Shown: in pieces, positions 47,272 to 55,720 of the stretch
How the letters are laid out: each line of letters begins with the position of its first letter
How positions within the stretch are numbered: position 1 is the stretch's first letter
Source: Streptomyces sp. RerS4
GTDB taxonomy: Bacteria; Actinomycetota; Actinomycetes; Streptomycetales; Streptomycetaceae
Assembly (NCBI RefSeq): GCF_023515955.1
Contig: NZ_CP097322.1
Location: 310,001-374,000, forward strand
Direction: 5' to 3'
DNA: 64,000 nucleotides
Translations under genes and position numbers: made by a program
Notes under the pieces: generated by a model
Database searches by the model: none
What the model was told of the DNA's origin: nothing
What the model saw: the letters and a program-made list of their open reading frames with translations, nothing else

Positions 47272-47659
47272 GAGGCCGGTTCTATCCGCCTCCCACGCCT
47301 CGGCAACGGACCCACGCCCCCCGGTTCACCCGGACGGACTCCAGGCGCCCTGGGTGCGCGGCCGTTCGTGGTGTGGAAGCCCGGACCGAACCGCTCCTCG
47401 ATCCGTCTGTGCTGACCGGCGATCCATCCCCCGCGCAGGTCTGGATCGTTCGACCAGACGGCCAGTCTGCGGTGCGCACGTCCGGCGGGGTCTCAAGCTC
47501 CCGCCGGCGCCCGCAACAGCCCCCTGAGCGTCCGTCACCCGCTGCGCCCCGCACGGAAAGAGCCACACCACACCCGGTGTCTCTTACACGAAACCGGCCG
47601 GTCATAGTGGTGGTCATTCGGGCGGATTCCGCTCGAACGTACGAGACGGGAAGTTCCTC
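47272..47659. other. Divergent intergenic region
   Basis: 388 bases between outward-facing secreted-protein genes. It presumably carries both promoters. CACACCACACCCGGTGTCTC near 47566 and the AT-richer CATAGTGGTGGTCATTCG near 47604 are the only notable stretches; no gene is seen. Confidence 0.4.
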
Positions 47660-48385
47660 ATGCACATACACCGGAGCCGTGCCGCGGCTCTTGCCACCAT
47701 CGTCGGGCTCGCTGTGACCCTGACCGCCTGCGAGGGCACCGACGGCACGGCTGCGGCACTCAAGTCGCCGACGGCGAGCCCGACTCCGGGCACCTCGGCA
47801 GCCTCCACGTCCCCGACGCCGGCGGCCGACCAGAGCGGCTCCCCCACCGCGTCGACCGGCACCGACACCCCCGCGACCGCCGGCCCGACACAGGCAGGCC
47901 CGGACAACAAGGGAACGTCCGGGGGCACGGACGGCGCGACCACCGCCGACGCCTACGCGTACACCCACCCCTGCTCCGCTCGGAACATCACGGTCAAGGT
48001 CACCTCGCCGCAGGGCTTCCCCGCCGGCATCCGCGTCATCACGGTGACCAACAACGGTTCCACGACGTGCGGCCTCGACTTCGTCCCCCTCGTCGGCTTC
48101 AGCTCCAAGGGCGAGGCCCTCGGCATCCAGGCCACGACGCCCGACGGCGTGGGCGGCGCACCGGCGCACCCGGTTCGGCCCGGAGCCACGACGTACGCGG
48201 CCCTGGACCTCAACCCGTCGGGCGGCAGCGGCCCCGTCGCCGACGAGATCCAGATCGTGGCCGACCCGAGTCACATGCCGCTCGCGGACAGCGTCAGGCT
48301 TCCTCTCACCGCCCCGGGCACCGTCGTCCGCCCGAAGGTGGGGATCTTCCACTTCACCGCTCGCGACTCGCTCAACACCCTGTGA
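47660..48385 (+). CDS. DUF4232 lipoprotein
   Basis: 241 aa. Lipobox LTAC (Cys about 24) after a typical signal segment, a long Ser/Thr/Pro/Ala/Gly linker (to about 95), then a DUF4232 beta-sandwich: CSARNITVKVTSPQGFPAGI, VTNNGSTTCGLDFVPLVGF and RPGATTYAALDLN. Surface-anchored; function unknown in the family. GGGAAG six bases before ATG. A second, unrelated-length DUF4232-like lipoprotein is encoded at 52851. Confidence 0.87.
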   Translation: MHIHRSRAAALATIVGLAVTLTACEGTDGTAAALKSPTASPTPGTSAASTSPTPAADQSGSPTASTGTDTPATAGPTQAGPDNKGTSGGTDGATTADAYAYTHPCSARNITVKVTSPQGFPAGIRVITVTNNGSTTCGLDFVPLVGFSSKGEALGIQATTPDGVGGAPAHPVRPGATTYAALDLNPSGGSGPVADEIQIVADPSHMPLADSVRLPLTAPGTVVRPKVGIFHFTARDSLNTL

Positions 48386-48412
48386 CGACCCTGACATCCG
48401 GGCTCACCGTGT

Positions 48413-48721
48413 TCAGGTGAACCGGCGGCCCCACTCCTCCGGCTCCCAGGCGCGGAGCAGGTAGAGCAGGCCCGGGTCTCCGTCGATCCGCAGGGAGTCC
48501 GCCGGGAACCGGTCGGACAGGAACAGCGGCCGTGCCGTGGACGGAGGCGCCGGGCGCGTCCGGGCTCGCGTCGGCATCGGTGGCGGGCGCCGTGCCGCGC
48601 GACGGCACCGCAGGTCCGCGGCGACCGGGACGCGACCCACCACGTCCAGCAGCCGCAGTCGCCACCCGCCCGTGATCCCGGCGGCGGCGAACCCTTTCCC
48701 CAATACGACTGATCCACCCAT
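48413..48721 (-). CDS. Hypothetical small protein
   Basis: 102 aa. The C-terminal third (PLFLSDRFPADSLRIDGDPG, LLYLLRAWEPEEWGRRFT) has protein-like composition, but the N-terminal two thirds are Arg/Pro-rich and could be shadow sequence. No clear ribosome site, no recognised domain. It converges on the DUF4232 gene. It may be a remnant of a longer gene. Confidence 0.35.
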   Translation of the reverse strand: MGGSVVLGKGFAAAGITGGWRLRLLDVVGRVPVAADLRCRRAARRPPPMPTRARTRPAPPSTARPLFLSDRFPADSLRIDGDPGLLYLLRAWEPEEWGRRFT

Positions 48722-48808
48722 GCGAGTGGATCATCCGCTGGATCACGACCAGTGACACGCGACGCCTCGGTAAACAGGGGGTGCCACTCGCCCCCAACCG
48801 TTTCACTG

Positions 48809-49516
48809 ATGGGTCGTCACACCATGCTGAAGGTCGCCCTCCGGGTCCTCGCCACCACCCTCCTCCTCTCCGCAGCCATCACCCCGTCGGCCGCGGCCGC
48901 ACCCGCGGCGGACGACGAAACCACCGCCCCGTGTGGGCCGATCATCGACTACCGGGCCGCGGACTGGTGGCGCACCACCACGAACCCGCGGATCGCCCCC
49001 ACGGTCGCGGCCACCGCGTCCAGCGAGCGCTGGCAGTGGCGTGACGACGTCAACACCCTGTGGCGTGGCGACACCAGGGAGAACGTCGAGGAGATCTTCC
49101 GAACCGGCTTCACCCCGCGCGGCGACCAGCTCACCCCTCTGGCCGAATACATCGTCAAGGGCGGAGGGCAGCTCAGCGCTCACCTCAGCACGAGCTGCGA
49201 CGCATCCGTGGCCAAGCGGTTCGCCACGTACGGCGCGGAGAAGACGGGCTGGGTCTACGAGATCTACGCTCCCGGCGGGATCGACGTGAACGCGACAGCG
49301 CGGGTGAACAACTACCAGTCTCCGTACCTGTGGAACAAGGAGATCGACTTCCCCGGTGGCGTTCAGGGTCACTTCATCAAGGGCGCCTGCAAGTACCGCC
49401 TGACGGGCACCGACCCCGTCACCAACGACAAGACCTGGGAAGGCCTCGGCTGCAAGGAGAACGCCGGCTTCGCGCCCTACAAGACCGACGCGGCCACGTA
49501 CACCCTCGCGCGCTGA
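48809..49516 (+). CDS. Secreted ADP-ribosyltransferase, pierisin/scabin-like
   Basis: 235 aa with a Sec signal peptide (LRVLATTLLLSAAITPSAAA). R-S-E class transferase fold: NAD-binding Arg in LWRGDTR (Arg86), GFTPRGDQLTPLAEYIV, STS motif HLSTSCDASVAKRFATYG (127-129), then GWVYEIYAPGGIDVN and the catalytic ARTT segment LWNKEIDFPGGV with Glu178. Pierisin, scabin and S. coelicolor ScARP ADP-ribosylate guanine and carry Q-x-E; here the position reads N-K-E. Four cysteines (42, 130, 194, 215) suggest disulfides in the exported enzyme. ATG 48809 is preferred; GTG 48752 would add a non-signal extension. No antitoxin-like neighbour. Confidence 0.85.
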   Translation: MGRHTMLKVALRVLATTLLLSAAITPSAAAAPAADDETTAPCGPIIDYRAADWWRTTTNPRIAPTVAATASSERWQWRDDVNTLWRGDTRENVEEIFRTGFTPRGDQLTPLAEYIVKGGGQLSAHLSTSCDASVAKRFATYGAEKTGWVYEIYAPGGIDVNATARVNNYQSPYLWNKEIDFPGGVQGHFIKGACKYRLTGTDPVTNDKTWEGLGCKENAGFAPYKTDAATYTLAR

Positions 49517-49528
49517 GCCGCCGCCCGG

Positions 49529-49582
49529 CCGCACCCCGCTGTGCCGGCGTCAGCAGGTGACGCACGTGCCGGCGGGGTGCGG
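49529..49582. terminator. Long hairpin terminator between convergent genes
   Basis: CCGCACCCCGC (49529-49539) pairs perfectly with GCGGGGTGCGG (49572-49582); inside is a second stem, GCGTCA-GCAGG-TGACGC. It overlaps the last codons of the MFS gene and follows the ADP-ribosyltransferase stop. Confidence 0.55.
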
Positions 49583-50845
49583 GTGTCCGGTCTCCAGGCC
49601 GACGTGAACGCGCCGCGGGGCGTCCTCGGTGTCCCCGTCCCCGGTGGGCCACACTCGTACGGCGGTCAGGGCGGCGACCAGGCCGATCACGCCGAGGGCG
49701 CCCACGGCCACCGGCAGGCCTGCCGTCGCGCCCACCCACCCGGCCAGGGGGTAGGTGATCAGCCAAGCGGCATGCGAGAGGGAGAACTGCGCGGCGAAGG
49801 CGGCCGTGCGCTCCTCGGGCCGCGCCGAACGCCGGATGAGCCGGCCGGTCGGGGTGAGGACCAGGGAGCATGCGGCGCCGAACGCGGCCCACGCGATCAG
49901 CAGGGCGGGCCAGCGCCAATCACCCGCGGAGGCGGTGGTGATCACGCCGACGGCCGCGAACACCACGGGCAGGACCAAGGCGCCGCCGAGCATCACCGCG
50001 CGGTCGGCGACCCGGTCGAGGATCCGCGACAACAGCAGGGCGACCACCATCGAGCCGGCCCCGTAGGCGCCGAGGGCGAAGGCCACGTCGCCGGTGGACC
50101 GGCCCAGGTGGTCGCGGACGTAGACGACCGTGTTGACGGTGACCAGGGCGCCCGCCGCGGCCACCGCCAGGTTCAGCCACAACAGGGCCCGCAGGCGCGG
50201 GATCCGGAAGAACAGGCGACTGCCGGCGGTGGCCCTCCCGTACACGCCGCCGGAGCGCCGCTCGCCCGTCGGAGCCGGCTTGGGCAGTACGGCGGAGACG
50301 ACCAGGGCGGTGGAGGCGAGGAATCCGCCGACGGTGCCCAGGAACAGCCAGTTGTAGCTCATCAAGGTCAGCAGGGCGGCGGCGAGCGCCGGGCTGAACA
50401 GGCTCTCCAGGTCGTAGGCGAGGCGGGACAGGGTCAGTGCCCGGGTGTAGTCCCGCTCCTTGGGCAGCACGTCGGGGAGGGCGGCCTGGAAGGTCGGGGT
50501 GAAGGCGGCGGAGGCGGCCTGGAGGGCGAAGATCAGGACGTAGACCTGCCAGACCTGGTCGACGAACGGCAGCGTCAGCGCCACCGCGGCCCGGGTGAGG
50601 TCGGAGCCCACCAGCAGCGCCCGTCGCGGGATCCGGTGCGCGACCGCGCCGACCGCCGGGGCGATGGCCACGTAGGCGACCATCTTGATCGCCAGCGCGG
50701 TGCCGAGCACCGATCCGGCGCGGTCGCCGGCGAGGTCGTACGCGAGCAGGCCCAGGGCGACGGTGCCCAGCCCGGTTCCGACCAGGGCGATCACCTGGGC
50801 GGTGAACAGGTGCCGGTAGGTGCGGTTGCGCAACACGGACAACAC
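49550..50845 (-). CDS. MFS transporter paired with ArsR regulator
   Basis: 431 aa, about twelve helices; opens RNRTYRHLFTAQVIALVGTG, typical of MFS drug/metal exporters of the DHA3-like group, with ALPDVLPKERDYTRALTLSR in the central loop. GTG 50845 has AAAGGA seven bases ahead. The C-terminal tail holds His and Cys (GLETGHPHPAGTCVTC), compatible with metal contact. Divergent from an ArsR-type gene with a perfect palindrome in between, so expression is likely inducible by the exported compound or ion. Substrate unknown. Confidence 0.87.
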   Translation of the reverse strand: MLSVLRNRTYRHLFTAQVIALVGTGLGTVALGLLAYDLAGDRAGSVLGTALAIKMVAYVAIAPAVGAVAHRIPRRALLVGSDLTRAAVALTLPFVDQVWQVYVLIFALQAASAAFTPTFQAALPDVLPKERDYTRALTLSRLAYDLESLFSPALAAALLTLMSYNWLFLGTVGGFLASTALVVSAVLPKPAPTGERRSGGVYGRATAGSRLFFRIPRLRALLWLNLAVAAAGALVTVNTVVYVRDHLGRSTGDVAFALGAYGAGSMVVALLLSRILDRVADRAVMLGGALVLPVVFAAVGVITTASAGDWRWPALLIAWAAFGAACSLVLTPTGRLIRRSARPEERTAAFAAQFSLSHAAWLITYPLAGWVGATAGLPVAVGALGVIGLVAALTAVRVWPTGDGDTEDAPRRVHVGLETGHPHPAGTCVTC

Positions 50846-50887
50846 GTGGGCGTCCTTTCCAGGAGAGCGGACCCCACCACCATACCG

Positions 50888-50911
50888 TCATGTGCGCAGA
50901 TGCGCACATGA
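50888..50911. promoter_or_regulatory. Perfect palindrome, probable ArsR operator
   Basis: TCATGTGCGCA-GA-TGCGCACATGA: eleven-base arms around two bases, also readable as direct TGCGCA repeats. It lies 43 bases before the MFS start and 66 before ArsR. A weaker TGCGCA-TC-TGCGC copy is at 51012, inside the ArsR gene. The TGxxCA spacing resembles SmtB/ArsR sites. Confidence 0.7.
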
Positions 50912-50976
50912 CGAAGGTGGCCGTGCGCACCTGCCGCGCCCACGGCGACGGACGACCGTCGAACTACCCTGGTCAC

Positions 50977-51336
50977 ATGCCCGCGAGCGAGTCACTCCCA
51001 GCTGCAAGCACTGCGCATCTGCGCGCCCCCGACGAGGCGCGCCTCACCGAGGCCGCCGCGGTCTTCGCGCTGCTCTCCGACGCGACCCGGCTGCACCTGC
51101 TGTGGCTCCTCGCCCAGGACGAGTCGGACGTCGGCTCGCTCGCCGAACGGTGCTCGGCGTCCCGCACCGCGGTCAGCCAGCACCTGGCCAAACTCCGGCT
51201 CGCCGGTCTGGTGGAGACCCGCCGGGAGGGACGGTACGTGTTCTACCGGCTCAGCGACGGCCACCTGCGCCGCCTCGTCGTGGAGGCACTGAGCCACGCC
51301 GACCACCGCGTCAGCGGCGAAGCCCCGCACGACTGA
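50977..51336 (+). CDS. ArsR/SmtB-family transcriptional regulator
   Basis: 119 aa winged-helix repressor: FALLSDATRLHLLWLLAQDE, recognition region SASRTAVSQHLAKLRLAGLV, wing ETRREGRYVFYRLSDGHL. One Cys (in the ERCSAS segment) sits near the classical ELCVCDL position but lacks the paired Cys, and the C-terminus has histidines (HADHR), so the metal site, if any, is of another type. ATG 50977 is preferred; an ATG at 50890 would place the palindrome inside the gene. Should repress the divergent MFS gene. Confidence 0.9.
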   Translation: MPASESLPAASTAHLRAPDEARLTEAAAVFALLSDATRLHLLWLLAQDESDVGSLAERCSASRTAVSQHLAKLRLAGLVETRREGRYVFYRLSDGHLRRLVVEALSHADHRVSGEAPHD

Positions 51337-51675
51337 GGCGCAACCCCGCGGCCTACGTTCCCCTCCGCTTGAGGGTGCGCACGAGGCGCCGGCGGACGAT
51401 CACTTCTCGATGCCCTGCTTCGGGCGCGCTTCGACGAGCTGACGGCATGGGCACGCGCACGCAAAGCGTCGGGCTCGCCCGAAGACGCCCTCCTCGCGTG
51501 GCCGGCCGACTGCGTGGCGTGCACACGTGAGTACCGGGGCGAGGTGGCGCTGAGGGCGGCTGTCCTTGAGGACGCCGAGTCCGCGCTCCACACCTCGTGC
51601 GTCACCATGCGTGCGGCGGCCCCGAGTCGGCTTCGAGCCACCGCGCCGGCATGCGGTCACCCCAGACGCTCATGT
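51337..51675. other. Intergenic DNA, no supportable gene
   Basis: 339 bases between convergent genes. A plus-strand frame around 51420-51600 has somewhat protein-like stretches (DALLRARFDELTAWARA) but no start, no domain and no clean end; possibly a remnant. Confidence 0.35.
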
Positions 51676-52269
51676 TCAGGAGGGCGTCGGCGTCCAGTTC
51701 GGATCGCGGCCGCTCAGGCCGACGGCCCGGTCCAGCAGCGGGGCGTCTTCCGGTACGGGGACGACCGGGCCGAAGGCGCCGCCGTCAGGGTCCTGCGCGG
51801 CCGCGAGCAGGAAGGTGTGGGAGGCGCGCAGTGCCGCCTCATCGGGTGCGTACTCCTGGCCGGTGGCCCGCGCCAGGTCCCAGCCGTGGATGACCAGTTC
51901 GTCGGCCGCCACCGCGCCCGCGACGTCGCCGGGCAGGTCCACGCCACCCGCGCGGGTCATACCCGTCCAGGCGGCCGGGTCCTTCCATGCCTCGGCCAGT
52001 TCGTCCAGGACCTGCGGCAGCTCCTCACGCCAACGGTCGGGCAGACGGGGCGCGGCGGCGTCCGGGGACGTGTCGGTCGTGGAACCCAGGTCCTTGCGGG
52101 CGGCGTCGCGAAACGCGACGGCCAGACCCGCGAGGTGGCCCAGCAGGTCACCGACCGTGTACGCCGGGCAGGGAGTCCGACCGCCAAGCCCGGCCTCCGG
52201 CACACCGGTGACGAGACGGGCCACGATGTGGGCCTGCGGTCCCAGATCGAAAGCCGCCACATCCGCCAT
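51676..52269 (-). CDS. TIGR03086-type metal-binding protein (mycothiol/DinB-like fold)
   Basis: 197 aa. Four-helix DinB/MDMPI-like fold: TPCPAYTVGDLLGHLAGLAV with the first metal His, then DELVIHGWDLARATGQEYAP with the second, and FGPVVPVPEDAPLLDRAVGL followed by SGRDPNW, the closing signature of TIGR03086. The family is restricted largely to mycothiol-producing actinobacteria and may be a thiol-dependent enzyme; no reaction is established. ATG 52269 lies about 20 bases into a GC-poor patch. Single-gene unit. Confidence 0.87.
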   Translation of the reverse strand: MADVAAFDLGPQAHIVARLVTGVPEAGLGGRTPCPAYTVGDLLGHLAGLAVAFRDAARKDLGSTTDTSPDAAAPRLPDRWREELPQVLDELAEAWKDPAAWTGMTRAGGVDLPGDVAGAVAADELVIHGWDLARATGQEYAPDEAALRASHTFLLAAAQDPDGGAFGPVVPVPEDAPLLDRAVGLSGRDPNWTPTPS

Positions 52270-52850
52270 CTGCCGCTCCTTACGTTCCGAACGCATCCGC
52301 AGGGTAGGCCGGGGGCGGAGCCGAAACCGTTCCGACATGCCCCGCCGAACGGTCGCGCCCTCGATCGGCCCTACGTGCTGCTCGGCGAGACGGGGGTACG
52401 GCTCCGGCTCCGTCCCCACCATGTCGGCGACACACCCACCGACCCGGGTCACGATGCGATCGTGGACGTCGTCCGGCTTGCCGGACCTCGCCGGGCTGCA
52501 GTGTTCCCGCAACCGCGCGGTGTCCGGTACTTCCCCGCCCGCGCCCGTCTCGGCAACGCGACGAACGGGGAGGGCGCGGGCTCCGGCCGCGCGGCCGAGG
52601 ACACTCCGGGGGACGGAGTCACGGCGCGAGCTTGGTCGGCGTTCACGGATTTCGGGCCGCCGGAGCAGGCGAGCGACCCCCCGGCACGCACTCGGCACGG
52701 GAGCCGGCCGCGCGGCTGTGCCGCGGCCCGCGACGGAACCGTCACCGCCGCATACGAGGGCTGTAACGGTCCTCGCGGGAGCGTGAATCCGCAACCGGCG
52801 AGGGCATCCTGTCCAGACCAATCCAGCACGTTCCGTAGCCACGGGGGCTC
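52270..52850. other. Divergent intergenic region
   Basis: 581 bases. Should hold promoters for the outward-facing genes. Long open frames cross it on both strands but show no domain, no ribosome site and no codon pattern better than their antisense; I annotate nothing here. Confidence 0.4.
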
Positions 52851-53552
52851 ATGATGCGCACCTTCCGCAGGACCGCCCACGCCCGAACGCTCGGTGCCAT
52901 CGGCCTCACCGCCGCGGCGCTGCTGGCCGCCACGGCCTGCACGCCGAGTGACGACAAGGCCGGGGCGACCCCGCCGGCGCAGTCCTTCACCCCCTCCCCC
53001 TCCCCCTCTCCTTCCGCCTCCGCGTCCGCGCCGGCGACCGCCAAACCCTCCGCGTCGCCCTCCGCGCCCGGACGTCCGGGCGAGGCCGAGGGCGACCCGA
53101 AGGGCATCGACGGCAACTGCCCCGGCGAATCCACCGACGTGAAGGTCGAGTGGGCCGTGCCGCCCACGAAGGACGACTCGAAGCTCCTGCTGACGGTCAC
53201 CAACACCGGCACCCAGCCGTGCAAGTTGCGCACGCACCCGGTGCTCCGGCTGGAGGACGGCCGCGGCCGGCTCGTGGGGATCTTCGAGAACTCCAAGCCC
53301 CGGACGGAGCTCACCCTCGCCCCCGGCAAGGAGGCGTACGCCGGCCTGCTCCTGCGCCAGAGCAACAAGGACGTCAGCACCCTCGTCAAGAACATGGCGC
53401 TCGCGCCGCACGGTCAGCGCCCCGACACCAACACGGGCGAGGGCGTGCTCCTGGAGATGCCGAAGGGTGGCGCGTACGTGGACGACAAGGCCCGTGTGAC
53501 GTACTGGAACAGCAGCTCGGAGGCCGCGGTGTCGCCACTGTTCGCTCGCTGA
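52851..53552 (+). CDS. DUF4232-like lipoprotein
   Basis: 233 aa. Signal with lipobox ATAC (Cys about 30), a 40-residue Pro/Ser/Ala linker, then a DUF4232-type domain: VKVEWAVPPTKDDSKLLLTV, TNTGTQPCKLRTHPVLRLED, LAPGKEAYAGLLL and VTYWNSSSEAAVSPLF. Start at the first of two adjacent ATG codons with GGGGG ahead. Exported, membrane-anchored; function unknown. Confidence 0.86.
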   Translation: MMRTFRRTAHARTLGAIGLTAAALLAATACTPSDDKAGATPPAQSFTPSPSPSPSASASAPATAKPSASPSAPGRPGEAEGDPKGIDGNCPGESTDVKVEWAVPPTKDDSKLLLTVTNTGTQPCKLRTHPVLRLEDGRGRLVGIFENSKPRTELTLAPGKEAYAGLLLRQSNKDVSTLVKNMALAPHGQRPDTNTGEGVLLEMPKGGAYVDDKARVTYWNSSSEAAVSPLFAR

Positions 53553-53720
53553 CGACGTCGACTGCTCGCGGCCCGCGCGCGGGAACCCGGGCCTCGCCGT
53601 CAAGCAGATCCCACCGCGATTCGCGGGACGCGCTCGCCGCCCTCCGGGTCCGTGGCCCACACTGGAATCCGGCACTCCACGCCTCGGTGCCTGTGCCGTC
53701 CGGAACCGTGGGAGGCGAGC

Positions 53721-54050
53721 ATGGTCATCCAGCACCACATCACCCGGGACATCCTGCACGTGAAGATCGCGCAGGAGCTGAACGTCTCCAACCGGTCCGC
53801 GGCCGCCCTGGAGGTCGAGGCCCTCGTCCAGGCCCACCGCCCCCTCCGGGTCGCGATCGAGCTGCCGAAGACCGACCCCTCGCCCATGACCCTCAGCGCG
53901 CTGGGCCGCGTCCACCGCATGTGCCAGAGCCTCGGCGTTCCCCTCACCGTGACCGGACCGGGCGAACACGCGCCACCGCTCCCCCTCCGCCTCGATCCGC
54001 ACCCGGTACAGGCCGAGCCTCTGGAGCACGGTGCGCGACAGAACCACTGA
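53721..54050 (+). CDS. STAS-like anti-sigma-factor-antagonist-type protein
   Basis: 109 aa. Begins VIQHHITRDILHVKIAQELN and ends with a C-terminal VPLTVTGPGEHAP; the beta-strand/helix order (LHVKI, RPLRVAIEL, MCQSLGVPLTV) fits a STAS fold. The usual phosphorylatable Ser before the second helix is replaced by PKTDPSPMTL, so phospho-regulation is uncertain. GGGAGG six bases before ATG. Neighbours give no partner kinase. Low-copy relatives are common in Streptomyces arms. Confidence 0.65.
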   Translation: MVIQHHITRDILHVKIAQELNVSNRSAAALEVEALVQAHRPLRVAIELPKTDPSPMTLSALGRVHRMCQSLGVPLTVTGPGEHAPPLPLRLDPHPVQAEPLEHGARQNH

Positions 54051-54339
54051 GCCCGTACGCCGTGTCCGGTAGGCCGCGACCGCGCCGGCACGGTCTGGGT
54101 GACCACCGGCGACTTCACCGTACGAGGCGCCGATCGCCCGGTTCACGGCGTCGGTGTCGGTGGCGGCCGGGGGAAGCAGGGTGCCGATGCCGGCTCCGGC
54201 GAGGCACGCGTAGGGCCATTGGGCGAACCCCACGCAACCGAGCGCCGTGCCGCGCTTCACCGCGGGCCTGGCACCGCGCTGGACGAGGATCCGACCGCCC
54301 CACTGGACAGCGAGGAGACCGACGCGAAGAACGTCACCA

Positions 54340-54640
54340 GGACAAACGCGAGCAACGCGATTCTCAAGGAACACCTCGATTCAGTGCTGTCCGGGGCCTT
54401 CCGTTCCGATCGCCGCACCGTGGCGTTCACCGGCGACGACGCACCCGGGCGCTGCTGGAGGGACTTTCCAGCGCCGTGGACTCCGCGGTGTTCAGCCCGG
54501 ACGGGCTCCTCCTCGCGACCGGCAGTGACGACCGGTCAGTGGCGATCCGAAAGACCTGCCAGGCTGTCAACCGCAACCTCAGGGCAGAGGAACGAGCGGC
54601 ATACCTGCCGGACCGGGAAACCACCCCCGCATGTCCGGGC
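54340..54640 (+). pseudogene. WD40-repeat protein remnant (C-terminal end)
   Basis: Two frames carry WD40 text: LKEHLDSVLSGAFRSDRRTV then AFTGDDA (about 54357-54440), and after a frameshift LLEGLSSAVDSAVFSPDGLL and ATGSDDRSVAI (about 54450-54550), closing with CQAVNRNLRAEERAAYLP, which resembles the C-terminal tail of Streptomyces WD40 signalling proteins. No upstream repeats remain. A decayed fragment next to the CRISPR array. Confidence 0.5.
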
Positions 54641-54884
54641 GGGCGAACGCAGGATCAGGCGACCGGCTCTGGGACGGGGGCCTTCTGCCCTCGGCAGCCC
54701 CTCACCCACCCGGTCCACCGCGCGATGCGTGGGTCCGCGGGAAACCGGAGGCGTAGCGGAGCGCCAGGGCAGGCTTCGCCGTGGGCCACCAAGCCGCCAA
54801 CGGGATGTGGGGATGGACCGGTGGTCGGCGGACCGCCCTACGGCCAGGCCGGGTTGCCCGCCGGGGGCTGGCGGCTGTGCTGAT

Positions 54885-54909
54885 GGTTCGGGGGGCAGCT
54901 CCCCGAACC
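54885..54909 (-). terminator. Hairpin beyond the distal end of the CRISPR array
   Basis: GGTTCGGGG and CCCCGAACC form a perfect nine-base-pair stem with a seven-base loop, 50 bases past the last degenerate repeat in the direction of array transcription; it could end the pre-crRNA. Confidence 0.4.
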
Positions 54910-54959
54910 CCCGGATGTCCCGTACCTGCCCCACCCCAGGAGGGCGTGCAGAAAACGGC

Positions 54960-55591
54960 GTTCATCCCGCAGGGGGGGGAGCAAGACGGCGTGAACTCCA
55001 AGGAGTTCTTCGACAACGAGTCATCCCGCCGGTGCGGGAGCAGGCGAGACGCTGAGCAGCCCGGTCAGCGCGACGGGGTCATCCCCGCGGATGCGGGGAG
55101 CAGCCGAAGACATCTTCGAGGCTGGTGTGGCCGACGGGGTCATCCCCGCGGGTGCGGGGAGCAGTCCATCTCGGACTTGAGCTCGTCGATCCGCCCGGGG
55201 TCATCCCCGCGGGTGCGGGGAGCAGTTGATGAAGGCGAGGGCCAGGTCGGCGCCGAAGGGGTCATCCCCGCGGGTGCGGGGAGCAGGGCAGGTTCGAGAA
55301 GGACCACGCCCACTGGGAGGGGTCATCCCCGCGGGTGCGGGGAGCAGGCCCAGAGCGCCGCCGAGGATGAGGGCGAGGCGGGGTCATCCCCGCGGGTGCG
55401 GGGAGCAGCCGCCGGTAACCCCTTTGCGCTGATGTTCATCGGGGTCATCCCCGCGGGTGCGGGGAGCAGCCGAAATCCCCGGCCTGGCCCCAGGGGAGGC
55501 GGGGGTCATCCCCGCGGGTGCGGGGAGCAGACGGCCACCGCCAGCGTCCTGCGCAGTGCCAAGGGGTCATCCCCGCGGGTGCGGGGAGCAG
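54960..55591 (-). CRISPR. Type I-E CRISPR array, nine clear 29-base repeats plus two degenerate
   Basis: Clear repeats start at 55075, 55136, 55197, 55258, 55319, 55380, 55441, 55502 and 55563: exact 61-base period, 29-base repeat, 32-base spacers (eight). On the plus strand each repeat opens with GGGGTCAT, contains stems CCCCGC and GCGGGG and ends GAGCAG. The reverse complement has the I-E layout, CTGCT-CCCCGC-ACCC-GCGGGG-ATGACCCC, so crRNAs would carry an ATGACCCC 5' handle and transcription runs to lower coordinates. The repeat at 55075 has one change (G to A). Two decayed copies (about 55020-55043 and 54960-54985) mark the leader-distal end. No cas gene is in the window. Confidence 0.95.
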
Positions 55592-55720
55592 GCTTGCTGA
55601 GCTGGGAGTGTATGCGGGCAGCGGGCTCTGATTGACGACTTTCACTGAATCCGACAAACCGGGCCGATTCCGCGTCCCAATGCCGTCGACTGATGGCGAT
55701 CGCCACGCGGATCGAGTCAC
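55592..55720 (-). promoter_or_regulatory. Putative CRISPR leader
   Basis: Sequence just outside the perfect end of the array and locally AT-richer (GATTGACGACTTTCACTGAA at 55630-55649). Orientation of the repeat and decay of the far end both put the leader here. Boundaries are approximate. Confidence 0.5.

Noticed and set aside
48809..49516. Toxin-antitoxin or toxin-immunity pair around the ADP-ribosyltransferase
   Set aside because: The neighbours are a DUF4232 lipoprotein, a doubtful small ORF and an MFS gene; the enzyme is exported, and nothing resembles a macrodomain hydrolase or immunity protein.
54781..55635. Plus-strand open frame across the CRISPR array with a repeated VIPAGAGS-like peptide
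   Set aside because: The peptide repeat is just the 29-base CRISPR repeat translated; the 61-base period is not a multiple of three and the frame rotates. No ribosome site or domain.
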